64,000 nt of DNA from Amycolatopsis sulphurea (GTDB lineage Bacteria > Actinomycetota > Actinomycetes > Mycobacteriales > Pseudonocardiaceae), in contig NZ_PDJK01000002.1 of assembly GCF_002564045.1 (NCBI RefSeq), positions 2,108,001-2,172,000 on the forward strand, given 5' to 3'. How positions within the stretch are numbered: position 1 is the first letter of the stretch; every line of letters starts with the position of its first letter. Below, in pieces: positions 32,648 through 41,404 of the stretch. Position numbers and translations under genes: made by a program. The notes under the pieces were generated by a model. That model ran no database searches. It had not been told where the DNA came from and saw only the letters and a list, made by a program, of their open reading frames with translations.

Positions 32648-35038
32648 ATGAGCTGGCAGGAAGAGCTCCGGCGACTGGATGCCGATCTGGCCGCAGGACG
32701 CATCGGGCACGCCGAACACCGACACCGCCGCGACGATCTGCTCGCGGAGGCGTCCGGAGGTGCCGGTCCCTCGCCCGTGGCGTCTCCACAGCGCTCGACC
32801 GGGGGACCTGCATCGGTGGCGGGCGCGCCCTGGTCCCCCGGCACCGGCCCCGCCGCACCTGGTTCGCCATGGGCGCCGGACACTTCGACCGCGTCCGGTG
32901 CCGCGTGGGCGCCGGGCACCGGCTCCGTGTCGGGCACGCCGTGGGGCGGCGGCTCGACTCCACAGCCGAGCCCGGCCTGGAACCCGGACACTTCCAGTGC
33001 TTCGGAGCCGACGGAGAGCATCCCGGGGCGGCCCTCAGCGAAGACCGGTTCGCACGGGGGCGGAGCTGCCACGCCGTCGGCAGGTGGTGACTCGGCGAGC
33101 GCGGTGGGCGGTGATTCTGCAGGCAGCGGCTCGGGGAACCCGGCTGCTGATGAATCCGCGAGTGGCTCAGCTAGTGGCTCTGCGAGCCTGGCCGGTCCGG
33201 CCCCTAGTTCGGTGGGCACCACGACCAGCCCCTCCGGGCCGGGGGGTAGTGGCGCGCGCACCCCCGCGAGCGGGCCGGTCACGAATTCCGGCGACACCGC
33301 GGGTGGTTCCGGCAAGACCGCGGCTGGTGATCCGGAGGTCACGCAGGCCGTCGATTCCGCAGGTATTTCGGCCGCTGGTGCGGGCGGCGCGGCGAGCACC
33401 CACGCCATCGATTCGACAGGCGGTTCAGCTGCGGCGGCAGGTAGCTCGTCGAGCCCGGACGCCGCCGGTTCCGCAAGCAGCCCAACCGCCGGCGCGGCGG
33501 GCAACCCGGCTGCAGGCGGGCCAACGTCCGGCAGTCCGGAGAGCCCCGCGGTCGGTGCAGCGGGCGCGGCTGCAGGTACCGCGGCCAGCAGTGTGGGTGG
33601 CGCCGCGGACAGCAGCTTCGCCGAGCCGACCGTCACCGAATCCATCAGCAATCCGGGCAACCTCGCGGGCAACGGTCCGGTCGCCGGTGGCGCGGCGAGC
33701 GCGTTCACGGGGTCCGGCAGCGGAAGTGCGGCGGAGCCCCCGGCGAGTGGTCTCGGTGGGGCGTCGAGCGGGCCGTTGGCGGCCAGTGGTCCGGGCGGGT
33801 ATCCGAGCAGGGGGACCTGGCAGGGCACGCCGCCGGTGCAGTGGCATGCGGCGGGGACGGCCGGCTGGTCCAGTGCCAATCCCGCGATGCCGCAGCCGGG
33901 TGAGCCGGGGCAGGCCGCGGCGAACCAGCTCGGTCAGTACGGACAGCCAGGCCCGCAAGGTCTGGCCGGTCCGCAAGGTCAGGGCGTTCCGGCAGGCATG
34001 CCAGGCCAGGGCGGCCTAGGCGGCCAGCCGATCCAATCGGGCCAAGGCGGTCAGCAGGGCCAACCCGGTCAGCCGACCCAGCAAGGCCAAGCCGGACGGC
34101 CGGGTCACCAAGACCAAGCCAGTCAGCAAACCCAAGCCGGTCAACAGGACCACGAGGGTAAGCCGGATCAAGCCGAGCAGCCGGAGCTGCCGGATCAGCC
34201 CGGCCAGCCGGATCAGCCGCAGGCCGTTCAGACCGCCGAGACCGGAAGCAGGAAAACGCGGGGCCGAGCGTGGAAACCGGGCACCGAGACCGGTGCCGAA
34301 CCGACGACCACTGCCCCCAGCCCGGCCGACGTGAAGCCGACCGACAAGTTCGACGCGGTGGGCGGGCAGCCGGAGTTGCGGCGGTTGTGGGAGGAGGATC
34401 CCCGGCCGAAGAAGGCGCGGCCGAGCTGGTTGTTCCTGTCGGTCGGGGTGCTGGTCGTGCTCGCGTTGATCGTGGGCGGCATCTGGTACTTCGGCAGCAA
34501 GTCCGACTCGCCGGACACTGCCGATCACGTGTCGCCGCCGCCGGTGCCGAGCTCGCATCAGCCTGCCGCGCTCGAGGACAAGCTGCCGAAGCTGCCCGGT
34601 ACCCCGAGCCAGGACAATTCGACGATGGCGCTGGCCAAGGCCGTGCAGGTCAAGGCCGTGTCGCAGGCCGACGCGGACCTGATGCGCGCGTCCGGTGCGG
34701 ACGAGCTGGTCTACCACTCCTACGCCGGCGACCCCGGCGGCACGTTGCTGATCGCGGTGCCCTCCGCTTCCCCAGCGCAGGCCGCACAGCTGGTGAAGGG
34801 GCTGCGGCAGAACCTGGTCACCGGCGGGTTCGACAGCAGCCCGCTCGGGCCCGCGGCCACCGACCTCGTCTACACCGGCAGCAGCCCGTCCGGGAAGGTC
34901 ACCGCGTACTGGTACACGTCCGGATCGGTCGCGGTCGGCGTCGGTGTGTCGGCCCCGCTGGACCGGGACCCGGCGGCACTGCGCTCGCGGATCGAACAGA
35001 TCCGGGCGCAGGTCGCGGCGACCCTGCCGGCCGGCTGA
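32648..35038 (+). CDS. Large single-pass membrane protein with SWQEEL module
   Basis: 796 residues. N-terminal 36 residues MSWQEELRRLDADLAAGRIG.. form a short SHOCT-like helical module. Then about 380 residues of Gly/Ser/Ala sequence, a Gln/Gly/Pro-rich collagen-like stretch (about 415-530), basic residues, one helix (WLFLSVGVLVVLALIVGGIWYFG, 593-616) and a 180-residue C-terminal domain. By the positive-inside rule the long disordered part is cytoplasmic and the C-terminal domain outside. I prefer ATG 32648 because the next gene shares this N-terminus. Function unknown; probably envelope-related. Confidence 0.8.
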   Translation: MSWQEELRRLDADLAAGRIGHAEHRHRRDDLLAEASGGAGPSPVASPQRSTGGPASVAGAPWSPGTGPAAPGSPWAPDTSTASGAAWAPGTGSVSGTPWGGGSTPQPSPAWNPDTSSASEPTESIPGRPSAKTGSHGGGAATPSAGGDSASAVGGDSAGSGSGNPAADESASGSASGSASLAGPAPSSVGTTTSPSGPGGSGARTPASGPVTNSGDTAGGSGKTAAGDPEVTQAVDSAGISAAGAGGAASTHAIDSTGGSAAAAGSSSSPDAAGSASSPTAGAAGNPAAGGPTSGSPESPAVGAAGAAAGTAASSVGGAADSSFAEPTVTESISNPGNLAGNGPVAGGAASAFTGSGSGSAAEPPASGLGGASSGPLAASGPGGYPSRGTWQGTPPVQWHAAGTAGWSSANPAMPQPGEPGQAAANQLGQYGQPGPQGLAGPQGQGVPAGMPGQGGLGGQPIQSGQGGQQGQPGQPTQQGQAGRPGHQDQASQQTQAGQQDHEGKPDQAEQPELPDQPGQPDQPQAVQTAETGSRKTRGRAWKPGTETGAEPTTTAPSPADVKPTDKFDAVGGQPELRRLWEEDPRPKKARPSWLFLSVGVLVVLALIVGGIWYFGSKSDSPDTADHVSPPPVPSSHQPAALEDKLPKLPGTPSQDNSTMALAKAVQVKAVSQADADLMRASGADELVYHSYAGDPGGTLLIAVPSASPAQAAQLVKGLRQNLVTGGFDSSPLGPAATDLVYTGSSPSGKVTAYWYTSGSVAVGVGVSAPLDRDPAALRSRIEQIRAQVAATLPAG

Positions 35039-35172
35039 ACCGCCGCCGCGACGGAAGGCGACCCGCGAGGTCACGCGGGGTCGTGGCCGTGCACAATGAC
35101 CACGTCGTCATCCACATCGGGTCGCGGTGACGCGCCGAAATGTCGCCATGCCGACAGATAAGGGGGGCACTG

Positions 35173-36327
35173 GTGTCCTGGCAGGAGGAGCTGCGCCGGC
35201 TGGACGAGGAGCTCGCGTCAGGGCGGCTGTCCGCGGACGACTACCGCATCCGCCGTGATCAGGTGCTGTCCTCGGCCGTCGGCCAGCAGGACCAGCCCGC
35301 CGCCCCGCAGCAGCCGTCGAGCGCGGACTCGACCCAGGTGATCGCCCCGGTCAGCCCTCCCGGTGGCCTGCCGCAGCAGCAGCCCCCGGCCGATGCCTCG
35401 GCCGAGCGCACCCAGGCCGTGCAGTCCTGGCAGATGCCCTCGGCGGGTGCCGACGGGAACGAGCGCACCCAGTACGTGCAGCCGGGCCAGCAGCCCCCGC
35501 CGTACTCGCCGCCGGGCGGGTTCCAGCAGCAGGCGCCGATGTCCCCCGCGGCCGGTTTCCCGCAGGCACCGCAGCAGCCGTGGAACGCACCGGAGACCGA
35601 TCAGACCCCGCCGTGGGGCGGCAACGATCTGCCGTTCGGCTCCGGCGGCGGCGGCAACGAGTGGGCCGGCCAGGGCCCGGAATACTTCAACGACAAGCCC
35701 AAGCAGGGCAACGGAAAGAAGATCGGCGCGATCGTCGGCGCCGTGGTGGTGCTGGCCGCGATCGCGTTCGGCGCCTACTGGCTGTGGGGCCGCGACAGCG
35801 GCGGCGACAAGCCGCGGGAAGCGCAGCCGCAGCAGTCGTCCCAGGCACCGAAGCCGCCGGATCCGCTGGCCGTGGCCAGTATGCCGGGCGTGGCCGAAAT
35901 GCATGACGACATCTCGTCGTTCGCGCAGGTCAACGGGCTCAAGTACCTCAACGACAAAGAGATCTCGGCCTACCAGACCGCGGGTGCGGGCAAGGTCAAG
36001 TTCGTCGTGTACCACCTGCCGGACGGCAACAACATCACGCTGCTGCTCGCTCAGACGAGCACCCCGGCTGCCGCGAAGAACGCGGCGGAGCAGCTGCAGC
36101 AGGTGCAGACCGCCAACGGCGCGAAACTCTTCACCGGCAGCCAGCCCGGCGTGCGGGCCACCGCGATCGACCCGAAGGACGGCCAGTCCGCCCAGGTCCG
36201 CGGGCACTACTCGCACGGCAACGTGATCGTGCGGGTCGAGGTGTCGGGCCAGGAGAGCACCTCGGTGAAGACCGATTTCGGCACCGCGCTGAACCAGCAG
36301 CTGACCGTGCTGACCGCCGATGCCTGA
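35173..36327 (+). CDS. Second SWQEEL-module membrane protein (paralogue)
   Basis: 384 residues. VSWQEELRRLDEELASGRLSADDYRIRRDQVL repeats the module of the preceding gene. A Pro/Gln-rich cytoplasmic part of about 150 residues follows, then one helix (IGAIVGAVVVLAAIAFGAYWLW, 184-207) and an outer domain (AEMHDDISSFAQVNGLKYLNDKEISAY..). The two proteins share plan and N-terminus but not linker length. The GTG has GGGGGG upstream. Its stop lies inside the start of the GT/FkbM gene (8-nt overlap), so the membrane protein and transferase are made together. No known function. Confidence 0.82.
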   Translation: MSWQEELRRLDEELASGRLSADDYRIRRDQVLSSAVGQQDQPAAPQQPSSADSTQVIAPVSPPGGLPQQQPPADASAERTQAVQSWQMPSAGADGNERTQYVQPGQQPPPYSPPGGFQQQAPMSPAAGFPQAPQQPWNAPETDQTPPWGGNDLPFGSGGGGNEWAGQGPEYFNDKPKQGNGKKIGAIVGAVVVLAAIAFGAYWLWGRDSGGDKPREAQPQQSSQAPKPPDPLAVASMPGVAEMHDDISSFAQVNGLKYLNDKEISAYQTAGAGKVKFVVYHLPDGNNITLLLAQTSTPAAAKNAAEQLQQVQTANGAKLFTGSQPGVRATAIDPKDGQSAQVRGHYSHGNVIVRVEVSGQESTSVKTDFGTALNQQLTVLTADA

Positions 36328-39300
36328 GCCGGGTACCACCGCTTGCACCATCGTCGCCGGCAACTACCTGCCGGCCGCACGGGTGCTGGCCCGCTCCTAC
36401 CTCGACCGGCATCCGGCGGATCGGTTCGTCATCGCGGTGATCGACGCGCCGCGCGGCGAAGCGCGCCACGACGAGTCGGGCGCGGACCTCGTCGGCCCGG
36501 CTGCGTTCGGCATCGACGAGGACGACTACCTGCGGATGGCCACCGCGTACTCGGTCACCGAGCTCGCCACCGCGGTCAAGCCGTACCTGTTGCGTGAGCT
36601 GCTCGCCGAGACCGAGGTGGCGATCTACCTCGACCCGGACATCGAGGTGTTCTCGTCGATCGGTGAGGTCGCCGAGCTGGCCAAGGCGCACGACATCGTG
36701 CTCGCCCCGCACTTCCTGCATCCGCTGCCGAAGGACGGTCTTGAGCCGGACGACGCGGTGATCATGGGCACCGGCATGTTCAACCTCGGCTTCATCGGGG
36801 TCGGTCAGGGCGCGGTGCCGTTCCTGGATTTCTGGGCCGGACGCCTGCGGCACGACGCGATCGTCGCCCCCGAGCAGCAGCTGTTCACCGACCAGCGGTG
36901 GGTGGATCAGGTGCCTTCGCTGTTCCGCCATCACGTGGTCACCGACCCGGGTTACGACGTCGCGTACTGGAACCTGCACGAGCGTCCGATCGCGCGCGAA
37001 GCCGACGGCGCGCTCACCGCCGGCGGCGCGAAGCTGCGCTTCTTCCACTACAGCGGCTACCGGCCGGAGAAGCCGTGGCTGCTCAGCTTCCACTGCGCGC
37101 GCAAGCCGCGCGTCCTGCTGTCGCACAGCGATGATCTTCGCGCCATCTGCGACGCGTACGGCGCGAAGCTGCGCGAAGCGGGGTACGCGGAATCGCTCGA
37201 CTCGATCCCGTACGGCTTCAAGGACTTCCGCAACGGCACGCCGGTACCGAAGCTGGCGCGAAGCGTGTTCCGCGAAGGCTGGATCAAGGCCGAGCGCAAG
37301 AACAAGCCTGCGCCGCCGCACGCGTACGCCGAAGACGGCGGCCAGGCGCTCCGGGAATGGCTGGCCACCCCCGAGGACCAGGCGCAGGCCGCGGCCGGGC
37401 TGAACCGGCTCACGCACGCGATCTGGTCGTCGCGGATCGATCTGCAGATGGCGTTCCCGCACCCGTACAGCGACGACGCGGAGACTTTCCGCCACTGGTG
37501 CGCCGGTTCCGGTGTGACCGAGGCCGGGCTGCCCGAGTGGGCGCTGCCCGGCGAACCGGTCGCCACCCATCCGCCGCAGGACGAATTCGGCGTGAACCTG
37601 CTCGGCTACCTCACCGCCGAGCTCGGGCTCGGGGAGATGGGCCGGATCGTGCTGGAGGCCATCGAGACCGGTGGCGTGCCGGTGGCTTCGGTGCTTGAGG
37701 AGAAGGCGGTCTCGAACCGCACCGGCATCGAGCGGCCCGCCACGGTCGGCGATCCGCGGTTCCCGATCAGCGTGCTGGCGGTGAACGCGGACCAGACCCG
37801 CACGATCCTCACCAACCACCCCGAGGTGGGCGCGGGCCGCTACCGGATCGGGCTGTGGGCCTGGGAACTCGAAGATTTCCCGCAGTGGCAGCACGAAGCG
37901 TTCGGGATGCTCGACGAGGTCTGGACGGTCAGCGAGTTCTGCCGCCGGGCGATCGCGGCGCATTCGCCGATCCCGGTGAAGACCATCCCGGTGCCGGTAC
38001 GCGATCCGGGTGAGCCGTCGCCGCCGGCTCGCGAGCAGGGCGAACCAGTGCGGTTCCTGTTCGCCTTCGACTTCAACAGCGTGGCCGAGCGGAAGAACCC
38101 GTGGGGCGCCATCGAAGCGTTCCAGCGGGCGTTCCCCGGCCGTGACGACGTACGGCTGACGATCAAGGCGATCAACGCGAAGCTGCATCCGAACGCGGCC
38201 GAGCGGCTGCGCGCGCTGGTACGCAGCGACGACCGTGTCGAGCTGGTGGAGCGCTACCTCAGCGTCGCTGAGCTGCACGAGCTGTACGAGAGCAGCACAT
38301 GCTACGTGTCGCTGCACCGCAGTGAGGGCTTCGGGCTCACTGTCGCCGAAGCGATGGCGCGCGCGATGCCGGTGATCTCCACGGACTACTCAAGCACCAC
38401 CGAGTTCCTCGACGCGAGCACCGGCTGGCCGGTGCCGTACCGGCTGGTGCCTGTGGGTCCGGACAGCCACCCGTACCACGCGGGCGCCATCTGGGCCGAG
38501 CCCGATCTCGGCGTGGCTGCGGCCGCGATGCGCCAGATCGCCGACGATCCGGACGAAGCCGCGAAGCGCGGCAGCAACGCGCGAAGCGCGATTCTTCGCG
38601 ACCGTTCGATGGCTGCTGCCGCCAAGTGGATGCGTACGGAGCTGGAGCAGGCGTACCGCGCGTGGCAGGACAAGCGGCACACCGCAGCCACTCCGCCGCC
38701 CGCGCACCCGCTCACGCCGCTGCAGGAAGCCACCGAGGCGCTGCGCTGGCGGCCGGAGGCGAGTACGCCGTCACGGCTGCCGTTGGCGCCCGCGCTGCGC
38801 AAGGCCGTGCTTCGCGCGATCGACCACTACGACGTGCACCAGCGCAACGTGATGGGCGCGCTGCTGGCGGCTACGGAGGAGAGCAACAGGCGGTTGCTGG
38901 ACCGGGTCGAACGGCTGGAGCGCGACCTCACCGAGAGCCGGCATGTCGCCGCAGCCGCCACGGAGAGCGTCAGCGAGCGGCTCAAACGGTTCGAGCCGTT
39001 GCGTGACACCGTCGAGGAGCTGAAGCAGCGCGCGCCGGATACCGAGCTGGCGCTGGGGAATCTCGAAACCGACGTAGCGAAGCTTCGCGAGGGTTACGGC
39101 GATATCGGCTCCGAGATCGAAGCCAGCACGGCCACTGTGCACAAGATGTTCACCTCGCGCGACGAACGGCTCGACGCGGACGAGAAGGCTATTCAGCGGG
39201 TGACTCTCGACGTCGGCGCGATGCGGGACGCAGCCCGGATGTCACACGCCCCGGTGCCGCGCGGAGCCGATGTGGTCCCGTGTGACGTCGGTGCGCTGCT

Positions 39301-40009
39301 CATGCCGGTGGACGAAGTCATGCTGCCGTGGATCGTGTTCCACCGGTCCTGGGAGGACAGCGAGGCCGAGCTGATGGCGATGCTGGCCGAAGGCGCGTTC
39401 CTGGACGTCGGTGCACACGTCGGCTACCACACGCTTCGGTTGCTGCGTACGACTCCGGACGTGACGAAAGTGGTCGCGGTGGAGGCCGACCCGGTCAACG
39501 CCGAGTTCCTCCGCCGGAACGTCGCGGTCAACTTGCCACCCGCAGTGGCCGAGCAGGTCACCGTGGTCGAGTCGGCCGCGTGGGACGCCCCTGGCACGGT
39601 GCACCTCGCGCAGGCGACGCCGGGCAACAGCGGGGACAACCGGGTGACTGCAGACGGTCCGGGCGTCACGGTGCCGGCCGTACGGCTGGACACGGTGCCG
39701 GAGGTGACCGCGCAGCGGATCGGGCTGGTGAAGGTCGACCTGCAGGGCCGCGACCACCGTGCGCTGAGCGGCCTCACCGAGGTGTTGCGTCGCGACCAGC
39801 CGCACGTGGTGTGCGAGTTCGACCCGGGCGCGATCGCCGAGCTGGGCGACGATCCGGCGGCGGTGCTCGCCGGCTACCGCGCGTTGGGCTACACGCCGAA
39901 GATCGTCACCGACGATGGCCCCGCCGCGGAAACCCTTGACGACGCAGCGCTGATCGCGGCGGCGAAGGCGGACGAGAAGAAGTTCGTCACGCTCTGGCTG
40001 GCGCCCTGA
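36320..40009 (+). CDS. Multidomain glycosyltransferase with C-terminal FkbM methyltransferase
   Basis: 1229 residues. Residues 1-270: GT-A-like domain with AIYLDPDIEVFSS (metal-binding DxD) near 105. About 415-780: GT4-like domain with FLFAFDFNSVAERKNPWGA near 580 and SLHRSEGFGLTVAEAMA near 665. About 845-965: coiled coil. About 975-1229: FkbM methyltransferase with FLDVGAHVGYHTLRLL near 1027 (SAM site). A glycan is probably built and O-methylated by one polypeptide. ATG 36320 overlaps the preceding stop. The product is unknown; surface polysaccharide or glycoprotein is the best guess. Confidence 0.9.
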   Translation: MPEPGTTACTIVAGNYLPAARVLARSYLDRHPADRFVIAVIDAPRGEARHDESGADLVGPAAFGIDEDDYLRMATAYSVTELATAVKPYLLRELLAETEVAIYLDPDIEVFSSIGEVAELAKAHDIVLAPHFLHPLPKDGLEPDDAVIMGTGMFNLGFIGVGQGAVPFLDFWAGRLRHDAIVAPEQQLFTDQRWVDQVPSLFRHHVVTDPGYDVAYWNLHERPIAREADGALTAGGAKLRFFHYSGYRPEKPWLLSFHCARKPRVLLSHSDDLRAICDAYGAKLREAGYAESLDSIPYGFKDFRNGTPVPKLARSVFREGWIKAERKNKPAPPHAYAEDGGQALREWLATPEDQAQAAAGLNRLTHAIWSSRIDLQMAFPHPYSDDAETFRHWCAGSGVTEAGLPEWALPGEPVATHPPQDEFGVNLLGYLTAELGLGEMGRIVLEAIETGGVPVASVLEEKAVSNRTGIERPATVGDPRFPISVLAVNADQTRTILTNHPEVGAGRYRIGLWAWELEDFPQWQHEAFGMLDEVWTVSEFCRRAIAAHSPIPVKTIPVPVRDPGEPSPPAREQGEPVRFLFAFDFNSVAERKNPWGAIEAFQRAFPGRDDVRLTIKAINAKLHPNAAERLRALVRSDDRVELVERYLSVAELHELYESSTCYVSLHRSEGFGLTVAEAMARAMPVISTDYSSTTEFLDASTGWPVPYRLVPVGPDSHPYHAGAIWAEPDLGVAAAAMRQIADDPDEAAKRGSNARSAILRDRSMAAAAKWMRTELEQAYRAWQDKRHTAATPPPAHPLTPLQEATEALRWRPEASTPSRLPLAPALRKAVLRAIDHYDVHQRNVMGALLAATEESNRRLLDRVERLERDLTESRHVAAAATESVSERLKRFEPLRDTVEELKQRAPDTELALGNLETDVAKLREGYGDIGSEIEASTATVHKMFTSRDERLDADEKAIQRVTLDVGAMRDAARMSHAPVPRGADVVPCDVGALLMPVDEVMLPWIVFHRSWEDSEAELMAMLAEGAFLDVGAHVGYHTLRLLRTTPDVTKVVAVEADPVNAEFLRRNVAVNLPPAVAEQVTVVESAAWDAPGTVHLAQATPGNSGDNRVTADGPGVTVPAVRLDTVPEVTAQRIGLVKVDLQGRDHRALSGLTEVLRRDQPHVVCEFDPGAIAELGDDPAAVLAGYRALGYTPKIVTDDGPAAETLDDAALIAAAKADEKKFVTLWLAP

Positions 40010-40015
40010 CGCATG

Positions 40016-40068
40016 GCTGTGAAGGGGCCCTTCACGGACTCAGAGTCCGTGAAGGGCCCCTTCACAGC
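40016..40068. repeat. Palindromic element, copy 4 (perfect 53 bp)
   Basis: GCTGTGAAGGGGCCCTTCAC, GGACTC, central A, then the exact reverse complement. It lies between two convergent genes and suits a bidirectional terminator. Confidence 0.95.
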
Positions 40069-40087
40069 TTTGGACGCAGGGGTGAGG

Positions 40088-41239
40088 TCAGGGCGCGAGG
40101 TGCGCGATGGTCATCATGTATGCGCCGTACCAGCCGCTGATTAAGGCAGTCGCGGGTAGTAGCACGGCCAGGGCGCGGTTTGGGAGCCTTGCCAGCACTA
40201 GCGCCAACGGCACGGTGAGTACGAACGCGGGCAACAGGAACCGCGCGCGGGACTGGAAGTAGTTCGACGAGCACAGCGCGATCACGACGGTCAGCGTGCC
40301 GTAGATCTGCCACGGCAACGGCAGCCGCGTCGTCCACGTCCACAGTTGCAGCGCGACGGCGCTCAGCACGATGAGCGCGGTCACGGTGATCCAGCTGGAA
40401 TGGTCGGCCGTCAGGCCTTCCTTCACCTGAATCCAGGTGAAGACGCCGAAGTCGAAGTGCATCTGCCAGGCGTTCTGCAACCAGAACCAGCCGTCCACGC
40501 GGCCGGCGCGGATGCCGACGTACGCGAGATAGCCGAGCAGCCCCAACGGCGCGAGCAACCCGCCCACCCACGGTCGCCAGCCGTCACGACGGCGGAAGAC
40601 GGCCACCAGAGCCGCCACACCGACTGCGGCGATCAACGCTCCCGCGCTCGCTCTCGTCAACCCGGCGAACAACGCAAGCGCCCCCGCAAGCAACCACTGT
40701 CGCCGCGCGACCGCGACAAGCGCCCAAGCCACAAGCGCCATCAGCACCGCTTCGGAGTACGCGAGGTGCAGCGCCGTGGAGCCCGGGCCGATCGACCACA
40801 GCACTGCCATCAGCAACCCGACGCGTGGGCCTGCGAAGTCGCGTCCGAGCACGTACAGGCCCCATGCCGCGGCACAGCCGGCGAGCATCGACACGGTGAT
40901 CCCGGCAGGCAACGCAGGGATGCCGACGAAGGCGAGAACTGCCACGAGCGCCGGGTAAAGCGGGAAGAACACCATGCTGTTCTGTGCCTGGGCACCGCCC
41001 GGACCGGCCTGCACCTGCTGGTCGTACCCGTGCTGCGCGACGGAGAGGAACCAGTTGGCGTCGAAATCGTCCAGGAACCGCCCAGGCGAGACGCCCGCCT
41101 TCCAGCTCATCAGCCACAACAGGCCGAAGGAGACCAACTGAAACAGCAGGTAGAGACCAATGGCGGGCAGCGCCTGCGGGGCAGCGCCGCGGAACGGGGA
41201 CAAGCGCTCGACGGTGCCATCGAGAGTGGACTGCGGCAC
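40088..41239 (-). CDS. PIG-V-like mannosyltransferase membrane protein
   Basis: 383 residues, about nine to ten helices. The early outer loop FDANWFLSVAQHGYD near 58-72 has the acidic residue used by GT-C enzymes. FFPLYPALV near 91, HLAYSEAVLMALVAWALVA and GLTRASAGAL fit PIG-V-like GT-C transferases that use polyprenyl-phosphate mannose. GTG start. Convergent with the GT/FkbM gene and divergent from the acyltransferase gene, so the three may serve the same glycan. Confidence 0.82.
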   Translation of the reverse strand: MPQSTLDGTVERLSPFRGAAPQALPAIGLYLLFQLVSFGLLWLMSWKAGVSPGRFLDDFDANWFLSVAQHGYDQQVQAGPGGAQAQNSMVFFPLYPALVAVLAFVGIPALPAGITVSMLAGCAAAWGLYVLGRDFAGPRVGLLMAVLWSIGPGSTALHLAYSEAVLMALVAWALVAVARRQWLLAGALALFAGLTRASAGALIAAVGVAALVAVFRRRDGWRPWVGGLLAPLGLLGYLAYVGIRAGRVDGWFWLQNAWQMHFDFGVFTWIQVKEGLTADHSSWITVTALIVLSAVALQLWTWTTRLPLPWQIYGTLTVVIALCSSNYFQSRARFLLPAFVLTVPLALVLARLPNRALAVLLPATALISGWYGAYMMTIAHLAP

Positions 41240-41391
41240 GCTCCCCGGACTCCTGCACTACTCGCGTGACGGACGAACTGCGGCCCGATCGTACCTGTGG
41301 CGGGCATATCCCGAGGCCAGCCCAGGTCCGGTGCCCAGTCGCACGTTCCGGGCATTTCCGGGGAGTCGTCCACCGGCCGGCGGCGAGGCGC

Positions 41392-41397
41392 TACTCT
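41392..41397 (+). promoter_or_regulatory. -10 box for leaderless acyltransferase transcript
   Basis: TACTCT, seven bases before GTG 41405, with no ribosome site in between. Confidence 0.5.
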
Positions 41398-41404
41398 GCT
41401 CGCA

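Noticed and set aside
32476..33879. 467-codon minus-strand ORF opposite the Gly/Ser protein
   Set aside because: Antisense shadow of a GC-rich low-complexity region; the plus-strand gene has start, module and helix.
36131..38317. 728-codon minus-strand ORF opposite the GT gene
   Set aside because: Antisense of a strongly supported glycosyltransferase; long open antisense frames are usual at this GC content.
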